Source: Luteimonas arsenica
Lineage (GTDB): Bacteria; Pseudomonadota; Gammaproteobacteria; Xanthomonadales; Xanthomonadaceae
NCBI RefSeq assembly: GCF_004352825.1
Contig: NZ_SJRW01000001.1
Span: forward strand, 1,178,001-1,242,000
Length of the DNA: 64,000 bases
Direction: 5' to 3'
The notes below the pieces were generated by a model that saw only the letters and a list, made by a program, of their open reading frames with translations, was not told the DNA's origin and did not search any database. Each line of letters starts with the position of its first letter. The first letter of the stretch is position 1. Shown here piece after piece: positions 15,195-23,017 of the stretch. The translations under genes were made by a program, and so were the position numbers.

Positions 15195-18100
15195 ATGAAG
15201 GCCAGCCATACCAACTTCCGCCGCGCCGCGCTTTGTATCGCCTTGGGCGCCTGCCTGTCAGCGATCACGCCGGCGGTGATGGCGCAGAGTGCAACGGGTG
15301 CCGTTGCGGGCCGTGCAACCGCCGGCGACCAGGTGGTGGTGACTCGCGAGGCGACCGGGCTGACCCGCTCGGCGACGGTGGGCGCCGACGGTACCTATCG
15401 CCTGGGCCAGCTTCCGGTGGGTGACTACACCCTGGTCGTCACCCGCGACGGCCAGCCCTTGGGCGAGCCCGTCAGCCTCAGCGTCGCGCTCGGCGGCACC
15501 ACGACCATCAACCTGGGCAGCGCCGGCGGAATCGCAAACCTGGACGGCGTGACCGTGGTGGGCAGCCGGGTGGTGAACCGGGTCGACGTGCGCTCGACCG
15601 AGTCGGCCACCAACATCACCCGCGAAGAATGGGCCCGGTTGCCTGTGGAACAGAGCCTGACCTCGGTGGCCCTGATGGCACCGGGCGTGGTCGGCGGCAA
15701 CTCGTCCTTCGGCGGCATCTCCTTTGGCGGCTCCTCGGTGGCGGAGAACTCGGTCTTCATCAACGGGCTCAACGTCACTGACTTCTATCGTCGCCAGAGC
15801 TTCTCTTCGGCGCCATTCGCCTTCTTCCGCGAGTACCAGGTCAAGACCGGCGGCTACTCGGTCGAGTTCGGCCGCGCCACCGGCGGCGTGATCAACGCGG
15901 TCACGAGGTCGGGAGGCAACGAGTTCGAGGGTGGCGTGGAACTGACCTTCGAGCCTGCGGCATGGAAAGCCAGCGCGAACGACCATTACTACGAACGCGA
16001 GAACTCCGACGGTACGCCGGTGTCGTCGACCTATCGCGCCAGCCGCGATGGCAGCAGCTTCACCAAGGCCAACATATGGGCGTCCGGGCCGCTGGTCCGC
16101 GACCGGCTGTTCCTGTTCGCGATGTACGAACAGCGCGACAGCGACTCCAGGAACACGTCCAATGACGGCAGCTCCTGGTTCGATGGGTCGTCGGACAACG
16201 GGTTCTGGGGCGCGAAGATGGACTGGCGCATCACCGACGACCATCTCCTGGAGCTGCTTGCATTCTCGGATGAGGGCGACTCCGGGAGCACGACCTATGC
16301 CTACGACTGGAACGCGGGTGAGGTCGGCGATGCCACGGGCGTCAGCATCACCGAGAGTGGCGGCAAGAGCGGTTCGGCGACCTATACCGGTTACTTCGGC
16401 GAGAATTTCATCGCCAAGGCGATGTATGGCGTCAATCGCAGCAGGTCCTTCGTGTCCTCGCCGGCCGACGGCCCCTGCGAACAGGTCTTCTACAGCGATT
16501 CGTACGATGATGTGTACGAGGCCATGGGCCAGCCCGCCCTGGGTTGCCACCCGACCTCGGCAATGATCGTGGCGCACGAGGACGAACGTGAAGTCGGCCG
16601 CCTGGACTTCGAATGGGCCCTGGGCAACCACCAGATCCGGTTCGGTATCGATCACGAGAAGATGACCACCGACCGCACCAGCTTCTATCCCGGCCCCACG
16701 GGCATGCGCTACACCGCCTACGTCATGTCTCCCGGCGACGAGCTCGACAACGGGAGTCTGGTGCCGCCCGGTGTGACCGAGGTGATGATGGGGCGCCGCC
16801 GTGTCGATGGTGGCGTGTTCGAGACCGAGGCCAGCGCCTACTACGTCGAGGACACCTGGAGCGTCACCCCGGACTTCCTGCTCAACCTCGGCGTGCGCGT
16901 CGACAGCTTCGAGAACAAGACCGCGAGCGGCGGCAGCTTCATCAAGATGGACAACCTGGTGTCGCCGAGAATCGGCTTCTCCTGGGACATGAAGGGCGAC
17001 GGCAGCTCCAAGTTCTTCGGCAACCTGGGCCGCTACTACCTGCCGGTAACCAACAACATCAACTACACCTTCGCCGGCGGCCTCACCGACGAGCGCACCT
17101 TCTATGTGCTGGAGGGCTGGCGCGAGCTGCCCAACCCGGCGGGCGAGGGCACTTACATGGAGCCGATCATCGGCGAGCAGATCGGCCCGGTCGACACCAG
17201 CTACAACGTCTCGGTCAACGATCTGCGGCAGAGCGTCGACCGCGACCTGGACGCGGTCTACCAGGACGAGTTGATCCTCGGTTACCAGAGCATGATCAAC
17301 CAGGCCTGGTCCTGGGGCGTGAACGCGACCTACCGGCGGATGAAGAACGCGCTCGACGATGTCCGCATCAACCACACGCCCTGCGGCCCGGTGGGCTACA
17401 ACCTTTGGCCGATCGCCAACCCCGGCAAACCGCTGACGATCTGGGGCGACGCCAGCATCGGCTGCGATGCCGAAGGCTGGATCACGATCGATACCTCGAA
17501 GGACGGCTACATCAAGGGCGGCAGCGGCGAGGTGGTGGGCTATTCCGAGCCCAAACGCACCTACACCTCGGTGGAGTTCCAGATCGATCGCGCCTGGGAC
17601 GAAAAGTGGGCGTTCAACGCCTCCTACATCTGGTCGAAGTCTGATGGCAACCACGAGGGGCCGGTCAACTCCGACACCAACTATGGCGACACGGGCATGG
17701 TCCAGTACTGGGATCATCCGTCGAACAACCAGGATTACGGCCCGCTGTTCAACGACCGCCGGCACCAGATCAAGTTGCGCGGCAGCTATGCGTTCAACGA
17801 GCAGTGGTCGGTCGGCGGCATCCTGACCGCGATGTCGGGCGCGCCAATCAACCAGTTCGGCGTGCTGTGGCCCGACGACAGCACGGGCGGCGCCAGCTTC
17901 GTCACCGAAGGCTCGGGCGGCGGCACCTTCTGGCACTGCGTGCAGAACTGCAGCGGTCCGATGGCCGACCGGGTGTTCGAATACGCCGGGCGCGGCGCGG
18001 GCGGCCGGATGCCCTGGACCTACAACATGGGCATGAACGTGACCTGGACGCTTCCGGTGGAAGGCATCGACCTCAAGGCCAGGCTGTCCGTCTACAACCT

Positions 18101-18236
18101 GCTCAACGAGCAGGAAGTGATCAATGTGCGCCAGCGCTACGAGGCCAATCCCGGTGTGTCGCGTGGCCTCTGGGGCACCGGCACCCGCTGGCAGTCACCG
18201 CGCTACGCGCAGCTGGTGGTGACCTGGAACTTCTGA
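15195..18236 (+). CDS. TonB-dependent receptor with N-terminal carboxypeptidase-like domain (Oar-like)
   Basis: 1013-residue outer-membrane receptor. The signal peptide spans about 1-30 and ends PAVMAQS. A CarboxypepD_reg-like repeat domain occupies about 32-115 (ATVGADGTYRLGQLPVGDYTL). A TonB-box-like LDGVTVVGSR, the plug (GVVGGNSSFGGISF...VFINGLNVTDFYRR; VEFGRATGGVINAVTRSGGNEF) and a C-terminal beta-barrel ending in aromatic Phe follow. Oar-like receptors are typical of xanthomonads and often take up peptides or proteinaceous substrates. A Shine-Dalgarno-like GGGGAG lies just upstream of ATG 15195. Its position between a transglutaminase-fold protein and a serine hydrolase, opposite muropeptide enzymes, suggests peptide or muropeptide uptake (inference). 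Confidence 0.92.
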   Translation: MKASHTNFRRAALCIALGACLSAITPAVMAQSATGAVAGRATAGDQVVVTREATGLTRSATVGADGTYRLGQLPVGDYTLVVTRDGQPLGEPVSLSVALGGTTTINLGSAGGIANLDGVTVVGSRVVNRVDVRSTESATNITREEWARLPVEQSLTSVALMAPGVVGGNSSFGGISFGGSSVAENSVFINGLNVTDFYRRQSFSSAPFAFFREYQVKTGGYSVEFGRATGGVINAVTRSGGNEFEGGVELTFEPAAWKASANDHYYERENSDGTPVSSTYRASRDGSSFTKANIWASGPLVRDRLFLFAMYEQRDSDSRNTSNDGSSWFDGSSDNGFWGAKMDWRITDDHLLELLAFSDEGDSGSTTYAYDWNAGEVGDATGVSITESGGKSGSATYTGYFGENFIAKAMYGVNRSRSFVSSPADGPCEQVFYSDSYDDVYEAMGQPALGCHPTSAMIVAHEDEREVGRLDFEWALGNHQIRFGIDHEKMTTDRTSFYPGPTGMRYTAYVMSPGDELDNGSLVPPGVTEVMMGRRRVDGGVFETEASAYYVEDTWSVTPDFLLNLGVRVDSFENKTASGGSFIKMDNLVSPRIGFSWDMKGDGSSKFFGNLGRYYLPVTNNINYTFAGGLTDERTFYVLEGWRELPNPAGEGTYMEPIIGEQIGPVDTSYNVSVNDLRQSVDRDLDAVYQDELILGYQSMINQAWSWGVNATYRRMKNALDDVRINHTPCGPVGYNLWPIANPGKPLTIWGDASIGCDAEGWITIDTSKDGYIKGGSGEVVGYSEPKRTYTSVEFQIDRAWDEKWAFNASYIWSKSDGNHEGPVNSDTNYGDTGMVQYWDHPSNNQDYGPLFNDRRHQIKLRGSYAFNEQWSVGGILTAMSGAPINQFGVLWPDDSTGGASFVTEGSGGGTFWHCVQNCSGPMADRVFEYAGRGAGGRMPWTYNMGMNVTWTLPVEGIDLKARLSVYNLLNEQEVINVRQRYEANPGVSRGLWGTGTRWQSPRYAQLVVTWNF

Positions 18237-18249
18237 TCACCCGTGCAAG

Positions 18250-18287
18250 GGGGAGGCGGCCGGCGCCGGAACGGCGGCCGCCTCCCC
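18250..18287 (+). other. Perfect 13-bp GC hairpin between receptor and serine hydrolase genes
   Basis: Arms 18250-18262 (GGGGAGGCGGCCG) and 18275-18287 are exact reverse complements around a 12-nt loop. No T-tract follows, so it is a poor intrinsic terminator. It ends 19 nt before the GTG start of the next gene and may attenuate or stabilise the transcript segment; function unproven. Confidence 0.6.
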
Positions 18288-18306
18288 GCGGCGGGGAGGG
18301 GGAGTA

Positions 18307-19941
18307 GTGGCAGGAAGGGCGGTCCTCTTCGCGGTCGTTGCCACGGCCGCGATTTTTTTCGCGTCGGGGAAGGCGCTGGCTCGTGACGGGACCTGGCCGG
18401 CCGCGGCGGTCACGGAGGCCGTGGATGAGGTGGTGGCGCGCTATGGCTTGCCCGGCATCGCCGTGGGCATCGTCGTCGATGGCGAGGTCCGCCAGGTCGA
18501 GCTGCGCGGCGAGACGGTCGCGGGGAGCGGCAGCGCCATCGGACGCGACACCCTGTTCAAGGTCGCCTCCAACACCAAGGCCATGACCGCCGCACTGCTC
18601 GCGCGGCAGGTCGATGCCGGCCTGTTGGCCTGGGACGATCCGGTGGTGAAACACCTGCCGGGCTTCCGCATGCACGAAGACTGGGTGACGCGCGAGATGC
18701 AGGTGCGTGACCTGCTCATCCACAACAGCGGCCTGGGCCCCGGCGCCGGCGACCTGATGCTGTGGCCCGAGCCGAACTCGTTCACCCGCGAGGACGTGAT
18801 CGCCGGCCTGGCGCACCTGAAGCCGCGCTGGAGTTTCCGTTCGCGCTACGCCTACGACAACACCCTGTACATCGTCGCCGGGGAAGTGGCCGCAGCGGCC
18901 GGCGGGGCGCCGTTCGACGTGCTGCTGCGCCGCGAAGTGTTCGAACCGCTGCGCATGGACGGCTGCAGGATCGGGGAGTGGCGCATCGACGGTGCCGGCT
19001 CCGTGGCCGCGCCGCACGGTCGACGCGATGGCGCCTGGGTGGCGCGTCCCGACGGCGAGGTCGTGGCCGACATGCCGATGGCGGCGGCCGGGGGCGTGCG
19101 CTGCGGGCTGGACGACATGCTGCGCTGGGTACGGGCCTGGCTGGATCCCGGTGCGCGCGACGACGCGGGCCGTCCCTGGCTTTCGGCCGGGCAGCGCGAG
19201 GCCGCGTGGACCCCGCACATGCCGATGCCGCTGGGCCGGCGCATGCGCGACTGGAACCGCAGCCACTACTACGCCTATGGCCACGGCTGGCGCCTCAACG
19301 ACATCGACGGCACGGCGAAGGTTGCACACACCGGCACGCTGTCGGGCATGTACTCGGCGGTGACCCTGCTGCCGGAGCTGGATGCGGGCTTCGTGATCCT
19401 GTTCAACGCCGATGCCGGCGAGGCACGCACCGTGCTGGAGCAGGTGCTGGCGAAGCACTTCACAGCGCCGGAAGCGGGCAGGACCGTGGCGTTCTACGCG
19501 GATGCGCTGGCGGCGGAGCGGGCGGGGGCGAGGGCGAGTGCGACCGCCGGGGCATCGCTGCCCGACGATGCGCGGCCTGGAATCGCGGCGGCCGTGAGTC
19601 GCACCGCTGCCAGCGCGGATTCGCTGTCCCCCTGGCTCGGCCGCTACCGCGACCCGTGGTTCGGCGAGATCTCGGTCTGCGCCAGCGAAGACGGGGTGCG
19701 CTTCGAAGCGCTGAAATCGCCCCGGCTGGCGGGCCCGCTGCTGCGCGCCGGAGATCGACTGCTGGTCGATTTCGACACCCTGGGCGCCGACGCCGATGCC
19801 TGGCTGGACTTCGCCTCCGGTCCCGGCGACGGCCCGCCGCGCCTGACGATGTCCAAGGTCGATCCCGAGGCCGACTTCAGCTACGACTACGAAGACCTGG
19901 CTTTTCAGCGGCTGGGAGGCTGTCCGACATCAAGTATGTGA
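18307..19941 (+). CDS. Exported beta-lactamase-fold serine hydrolase (class C / D-peptidase family)
   Basis: 544 residues with a signal peptide (1-25). The penicillin-binding fold carries S88-N-T-K91 (SxxK), Y183-D-N185 (YxN) and H340-T-G342 (KTG-like), so the catalytic set is complete. The last 100 residues resemble the beta-rich C-terminal domain (DUF3471-like) common in these proteins. The family includes D-aminopeptidases, DD-peptidases and esterases; the YDN/HTG pattern is that of peptidase/esterase members rather than true beta-lactamases. GTG 18307 directly follows GGGGGAG. It probably ends the TonB receptor operon, where cleavage of D-amino acid peptides would fit. Confidence 0.85.
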   Translation: MAGRAVLFAVVATAAIFFASGKALARDGTWPAAAVTEAVDEVVARYGLPGIAVGIVVDGEVRQVELRGETVAGSGSAIGRDTLFKVASNTKAMTAALLARQVDAGLLAWDDPVVKHLPGFRMHEDWVTREMQVRDLLIHNSGLGPGAGDLMLWPEPNSFTREDVIAGLAHLKPRWSFRSRYAYDNTLYIVAGEVAAAAGGAPFDVLLRREVFEPLRMDGCRIGEWRIDGAGSVAAPHGRRDGAWVARPDGEVVADMPMAAAGGVRCGLDDMLRWVRAWLDPGARDDAGRPWLSAGQREAAWTPHMPMPLGRRMRDWNRSHYYAYGHGWRLNDIDGTAKVAHTGTLSGMYSAVTLLPELDAGFVILFNADAGEARTVLEQVLAKHFTAPEAGRTVAFYADALAAERAGARASATAGASLPDDARPGIAAAVSRTAASADSLSPWLGRYRDPWFGEISVCASEDGVRFEALKSPRLAGPLLRAGDRLLVDFDTLGADADAWLDFASGPGDGPPRLTMSKVDPEADFSYDYEDLAFQRLGGCPTSSM

Positions 19942-20022
19942 TCCCGTACACCCAGTCGTTGCACAGAGATTCGGTATTCTGTCGGGGTTTGCGGCAGGGA
20001 GTCGCTGCTCCTTGGAGTGGGC

Positions 20023-20475
20023 GTGGCAGCACGGACGGATACCGTCAGGCACGAAGGGGTGGGTGCGAACGCGTTCGCATCGGCCGGGGCGTCAATCGTC
20101 CCGGCGTTCGACATCCAGGTCCTCCGTGAACTTTTAGGTGACGATTCCGCCGTCTTGCTGGAGGTCGTCACCCTCTTCGAGGACGTTGCCGCCGCCATCG
20201 GTGGCGAGTTGCAGCATCCGGAATCCGCAGGCGGGCCGCTTGGGGCCGCGGCGCTGGCGCACAAGCTCAAATCTTCGGCACTGTCGGTCGGTGCGATGCC
20301 GCTGGCCGCTCGCTGCGCCGAGCTGGAGAAGTCGGGAGCCGCGGGCGATCCCGCGTCCGGGGGACCCTTGGTGGCGGGCGTGCTGGACGCCCTGGAAGAA
20401 ACGTTGTCCGCGACGCGCCAGTGGCGGGAGACCCAGACCGCGGCACCGCATGGTTGCTCAAGGATTAGGCCATGA
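20023..20475 (+). CDS. Histidine phosphotransfer (Hpt) domain protein
   Basis: 150-residue protein whose residues 35-125 form an Hpt four-helix bundle. The phospho-accepting histidine is H80 in ALAHKLKSSALSVGA, the classical HxLKxSA motif. Start GTG 20023 was chosen for its GGAG at 20014; an in-frame GTG at 20017 is an alternative. Its stop overlaps the next gene's start (ATGA), so it is translationally coupled to the REC-EAL protein, its likely phosphotransfer partner. No histidine kinase is in the window. Confidence 0.85.
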   Translation: MAARTDTVRHEGVGANAFASAGASIVPAFDIQVLRELLGDDSAVLLEVVTLFEDVAAAIGGELQHPESAGGPLGAAALAHKLKSSALSVGAMPLAARCAELEKSGAAGDPASGGPLVAGVLDALEETLSATRQWRETQTAAPHGCSRIRP

Positions 20476-21716
20476 AGATCCTGATAGTTGATGACGACGA
20501 GTTCACCACCCGCCTGCTGCAGATCCAGCTGCGCGCGCTGGGCCTGAAAGCCAGCGGTTTCGAGGTGATCGAGTCGAGTTCGGGCGGCGCGGATGCGCTC
20601 GCCCGGGTCGAGGCGGCACCGAACGGCTTCGGCCTGGTGCTGTGCGACCTGCAGATGCCGGGCATGGATGGCGTCGAGTTCGTGCGCCATCTGGCGGCAA
20701 TGGGCTACAGCGGCGGGCTGGTGTTGATCAGTGGCGCCGCTCCGCGCCTGCTGCAGACAGTGGAGCAGCTGGCCCTGCGGCATGGGCTGGACGTGCGGGG
20801 CACGCTCCGCAAGCCGGTCGAACCCGGTGCGCTCCGCGCAATGCTGGCGCCGCGCCGCCCGGAGTCGGCGCAGGCGTCGGGTGCGAATGCGTCGCCGGCG
20901 TCGCCGGCGTCGCTGGCGGATGTTGTGGCGCTGGAGAAGGCGATCGCCGCGGGCGAACTTTTCAACGAGTACCAGCCCAGGATCGACCTGCACACGGGCG
21001 ACGTGGTGGGCATGCGGGCGCTGGCGCGGTGGCAGCACGGGACGCGCGGCATCATGGCTGAAGACGATTTCCTGCCGCTGGTGGAACAGAACCCGCTCGC
21101 CATGCCCCTGGCGAGGGCGACGGTGGCCAATGCGCTGCATGATGCGAAGGCCTGGTCGGCGGACTGGCCCGGGCTGGACATGGTGGTCAAGTTCTCGGTG
21201 GCCAGTTTCCAGGATCTCGGCGTTCCCGATCGGCTGACCGCGCTTGCCGAAGCGGCCGGCTTTCCGATGCAGCGCCTGGTGCTGGTGCTGTCCGAGGCCC
21301 GCCTGCCGCTCGAATCGCCCGCCTTGCTGGACATCCTGAGCCGGCTGCGCTTGAAGGGCGTGCGCCTGGTGATCGACGAATTCGGGACCGGGTTCTCCAA
21401 CCTGGCGCATTGGGCCGACCTGCCGTTCTCGGAGCTGGAGATCGACCGCAGTTTCGTGGGGGGCGTCGCCCGGGACACGTCGCGCCGGGCGATCGTGCAG
21501 GCCACGCTGGCGCTGGCCCGCGAACTCGATGTCCTGGCGGTTGCCAAGGGCGTGGATGACCCCGAGGACCTTGTTTGCCTGCGTGCACTGGGGTGCAACA
21601 TGGGGCAGGGCGTGGCGTTGGCCGAACCGATGCCGGCTTCGGCCGTTCCCGCCTGGCTGGAGGCATGGCCACAGCGCCAGGAGCGCGTGCTTGCCGCCGC
21701 CGGAAAGCAGCCATGA
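20472..21716 (+). CDS. Response regulator with degenerate EAL domain
   Basis: 414 residues. The receiver domain covers 1-125, with acidic D7-D8-D9, phosphoacceptor D59 (LCDLQMPGMDG) and K114 (LRKP). An Ala/Ser/Pro linker spans 130-150, and an EAL-fold domain 152-405. The EAL active site is broken: the EAL glutamate is R182 (GMRALARW), the metal-ligand Asn is K240, the LxLTE glutamate is V272, the second Asp of DDFGTG is E303, KID is E323-I-D, and the AEGVE glutamate is K359. Such domains bind c-di-GMP without cleaving it or act as protein docking modules. Coupled by ATGA overlap to the Hpt gene. Confidence 0.88.
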   Translation: MKILIVDDDEFTTRLLQIQLRALGLKASGFEVIESSSGGADALARVEAAPNGFGLVLCDLQMPGMDGVEFVRHLAAMGYSGGLVLISGAAPRLLQTVEQLALRHGLDVRGTLRKPVEPGALRAMLAPRRPESAQASGANASPASPASLADVVALEKAIAAGELFNEYQPRIDLHTGDVVGMRALARWQHGTRGIMAEDDFLPLVEQNPLAMPLARATVANALHDAKAWSADWPGLDMVVKFSVASFQDLGVPDRLTALAEAAGFPMQRLVLVLSEARLPLESPALLDILSRLRLKGVRLVIDEFGTGFSNLAHWADLPFSELEIDRSFVGGVARDTSRRAIVQATLALARELDVLAVAKGVDDPEDLVCLRALGCNMGQGVALAEPMPASAVPAWLEAWPQRQERVLAAAGKQP

Positions 21717-21741
21717 AAAAACCGGCGCAAGGCCGGCTTTC
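21716..21741 (-). terminator. Intrinsic terminator of tRNA-Val
   Basis: Read leftward: stem CCGGC (21736-21732), loop CTTGC, GCCGG (21726-21722), then a run of six T (21721-21716). It lies 31 nt beyond the tRNA 3' end and overlaps the stop codon of the convergent REC-EAL gene. Confidence 0.75.
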
Positions 21742-21771
21742 TCGAAGATCCCCTGGATCCAAGGTTCCAAC

Positions 21772-21846
21772 TGGTGGGCGGTGCAGGGATCGAACCTGCG
21801 ACCCTTGCCGTGTGAAGGCAATGCTCTACCGCTGAGCTAACCGCCC
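21772..21846 (-). tRNA. tRNA-Val (anticodon CAC), CCA encoded
   Basis: 75 nt with acceptor GGGCGGT/ACCGCCC, D-loop AGCTCAGCGGTAGAGC, anticodon stem TTGCC/GGCAA around TTCACAC (anticodon CAC), T-arm GCAGG-TTCGATC-CCTGC and an encoded CCA. The anticodon arm is duplicated, inverted, in the 5' end of the neighbouring dehydrogenase gene. Confidence 0.95.
21802..21826 (-). repeat. 25-bp repeat, tRNA-Val anticodon-arm copy
   Basis: The anticodon arm of tRNA-Val plus flanking bases. It is identical over 25 nt, in inverted orientation, to 21981-22005. The anticodon stem-loop is a usual crossover region for tyrosine integrases. Confidence 0.9.
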
Positions 21847-21967
21847 GAGTTGGCCGCGCAGTATACAGCAGCGGGTGCGGGGGTCCGCAAGTGTTTCCAT
21901 CACCACGGTTTCCCGACACCGGCATCGCTAGCGTTGGCCGTCTGTCGACCGTAGCGGAGAGTGCAGG

Positions 21968-23008
21968 ATGGCCACGAAGCGAGCATTGCCTTCACACGGC
22001 AAGGGGCACGGCAAGCGGGCTCCCGGGGCGGGCGAGGGCGGGGCCGCGGCGACCGTGGCGCGCCAGCGCGACATCCAGGACAAGGCCGTGCAGGCCTCGA
22101 AGCGTGCGAAGAAGAAGGCGCCCGCGAAGAAGAAGCCCGCCCAGGCCGGCGACCGTCGCCAGCCCACCAACCCCATGCCGGCGCAGCACCTGGCCAAGCC
22201 GGGACACGAGCACGCACTGGATCTGGAGCCACGTTTCGAGGCGCCCGGCTACGAAGGCAGCGGCAAGCTGGAAGGCATGGCCGCCATCGTCACCGGTGGC
22301 GATTCAGGCATCGGCCGGGCGGTGGCGGTGCTGTTCGCGCGCGAGGGCGCCGACGTCGCGGTGCTGCATCTGGCCGAGGCGAAGGATGCGGCCGAAACCC
22401 GCCGCCACGTCGAAGCCGAGGGCCGCCGCTGTGTGGTCATTGCCGGCGACGTGCGCGACCCGAAGTTCTGCAAGGACGCCGTGCGCAAGGTGGTCAAGGC
22501 CTTCGGCCGGCTGGACGTGCTGGTCAACAACGCGGCCTTCCAGCAGCACGTCGAGCGCCTGGAAGACCTGAGCGACCGCCACCTGCAGGAAACCCTGCAG
22601 ACCAACATCGCCGGCTATTTCCACATGGCGCGTGCGGCGCTGCCGCACATGGAGGAGGGGGCCAGCATCATCAACACCGGCTCGGAGACGGGCATCTTCG
22701 GCAGCCCGAAGCTGCTCGACTACTCCGCCACCAAGGGCGCGATCCACGCTTTCACCATGGCGTTGGCCAGCAACCTGTTGGGCCGAGGCATCCGCGTGAA
22801 CTGCGTGGCGCCGGGGCCGGTGTGGACGCCGCTCAACCCCGCGGACAAGCTGGCGCCGGACGTGGCGGAGTTCGGCAGGGACAGTGACATGGGCCGGCCG
22901 GCCCAGCCCGAGGAAATCTCGCCGGCCTTCGTGTTCCTCGCCTCGCCGGTGATGTCCTCCTACGTCAACGGCGTGATCCTGCCCGTGATGGGCGGGCCGC
23001 GCGGTTGA
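21968..23008 (+). CDS. Short-chain dehydrogenase (YghA/YhdG-like) with lysine-rich N-terminus
   Basis: 346-residue NAD(P)-dependent oxidoreductase. The Rossmann motif is TGGDSGIGRA (about 109-118), NNAA lies at about 187-190, and the catalytic Ser and YSATK follow (DYSATKGAIHAF). The C-terminal VMGGPRG is typical of this stress-associated family. The first ~65 residues are a basic Lys/Ala extension (KKKAPAKKKPAQ) of a kind seen in some family members. Codons 5-13 fall in a 25-bp stretch identical to the neighbouring tRNA-Val anticodon arm, so the very N-terminus may be an acquired sequence or the true start may be further in. Substrate not predictable. Confidence 0.85.
   Translation: MATKRALPSHGKGHGKRAPGAGEGGAAATVARQRDIQDKAVQASKRAKKKAPAKKKPAQAGDRRQPTNPMPAQHLAKPGHEHALDLEPRFEAPGYEGSGKLEGMAAIVTGGDSGIGRAVAVLFAREGADVAVLHLAEAKDAAETRRHVEAEGRRCVVIAGDVRDPKFCKDAVRKVVKAFGRLDVLVNNAAFQQHVERLEDLSDRHLQETLQTNIAGYFHMARAALPHMEEGASIINTGSETGIFGSPKLLDYSATKGAIHAFTMALASNLLGRGIRVNCVAPGPVWTPLNPADKLAPDVAEFGRDSDMGRPAQPEEISPAFVFLASPVMSSYVNGVILPVMGGPRG
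21981..22005 (+). repeat. 25-bp inverted copy of the tRNA-Val anticodon arm inside the dehydrogenase gene
   Basis: Exact match of 25 nt to the reverse complement of 21802-21826, i.e. same sense as the mature tRNA but on the + strand. Flanking bases on both sides differ, so the copied unit is the anticodon arm only. Confidence 0.9.
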
Positions 23009-23017
23009 TGGAGCGCC

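Noticed and set aside
15258..17936. 892-codon open frame antisense to the Oar-like TonB receptor, and similar long antisense frames at 42937-45618, 33912-36443 and 13559-15268
   Set aside because: They mirror strongly recognised genes on the other strand, have His/Arg/Gly-rich composition typical of GC-driven shadow frames, and show no domain.
18307..19941. Calling the serine hydrolase an antibiotic-resistance beta-lactamase
   Set aside because: The SxxK/YDN/HTG pattern and C-terminal extra domain fit the broad peptidase/esterase branch, and the gene context is peptide uptake, with no ampR-like regulator.
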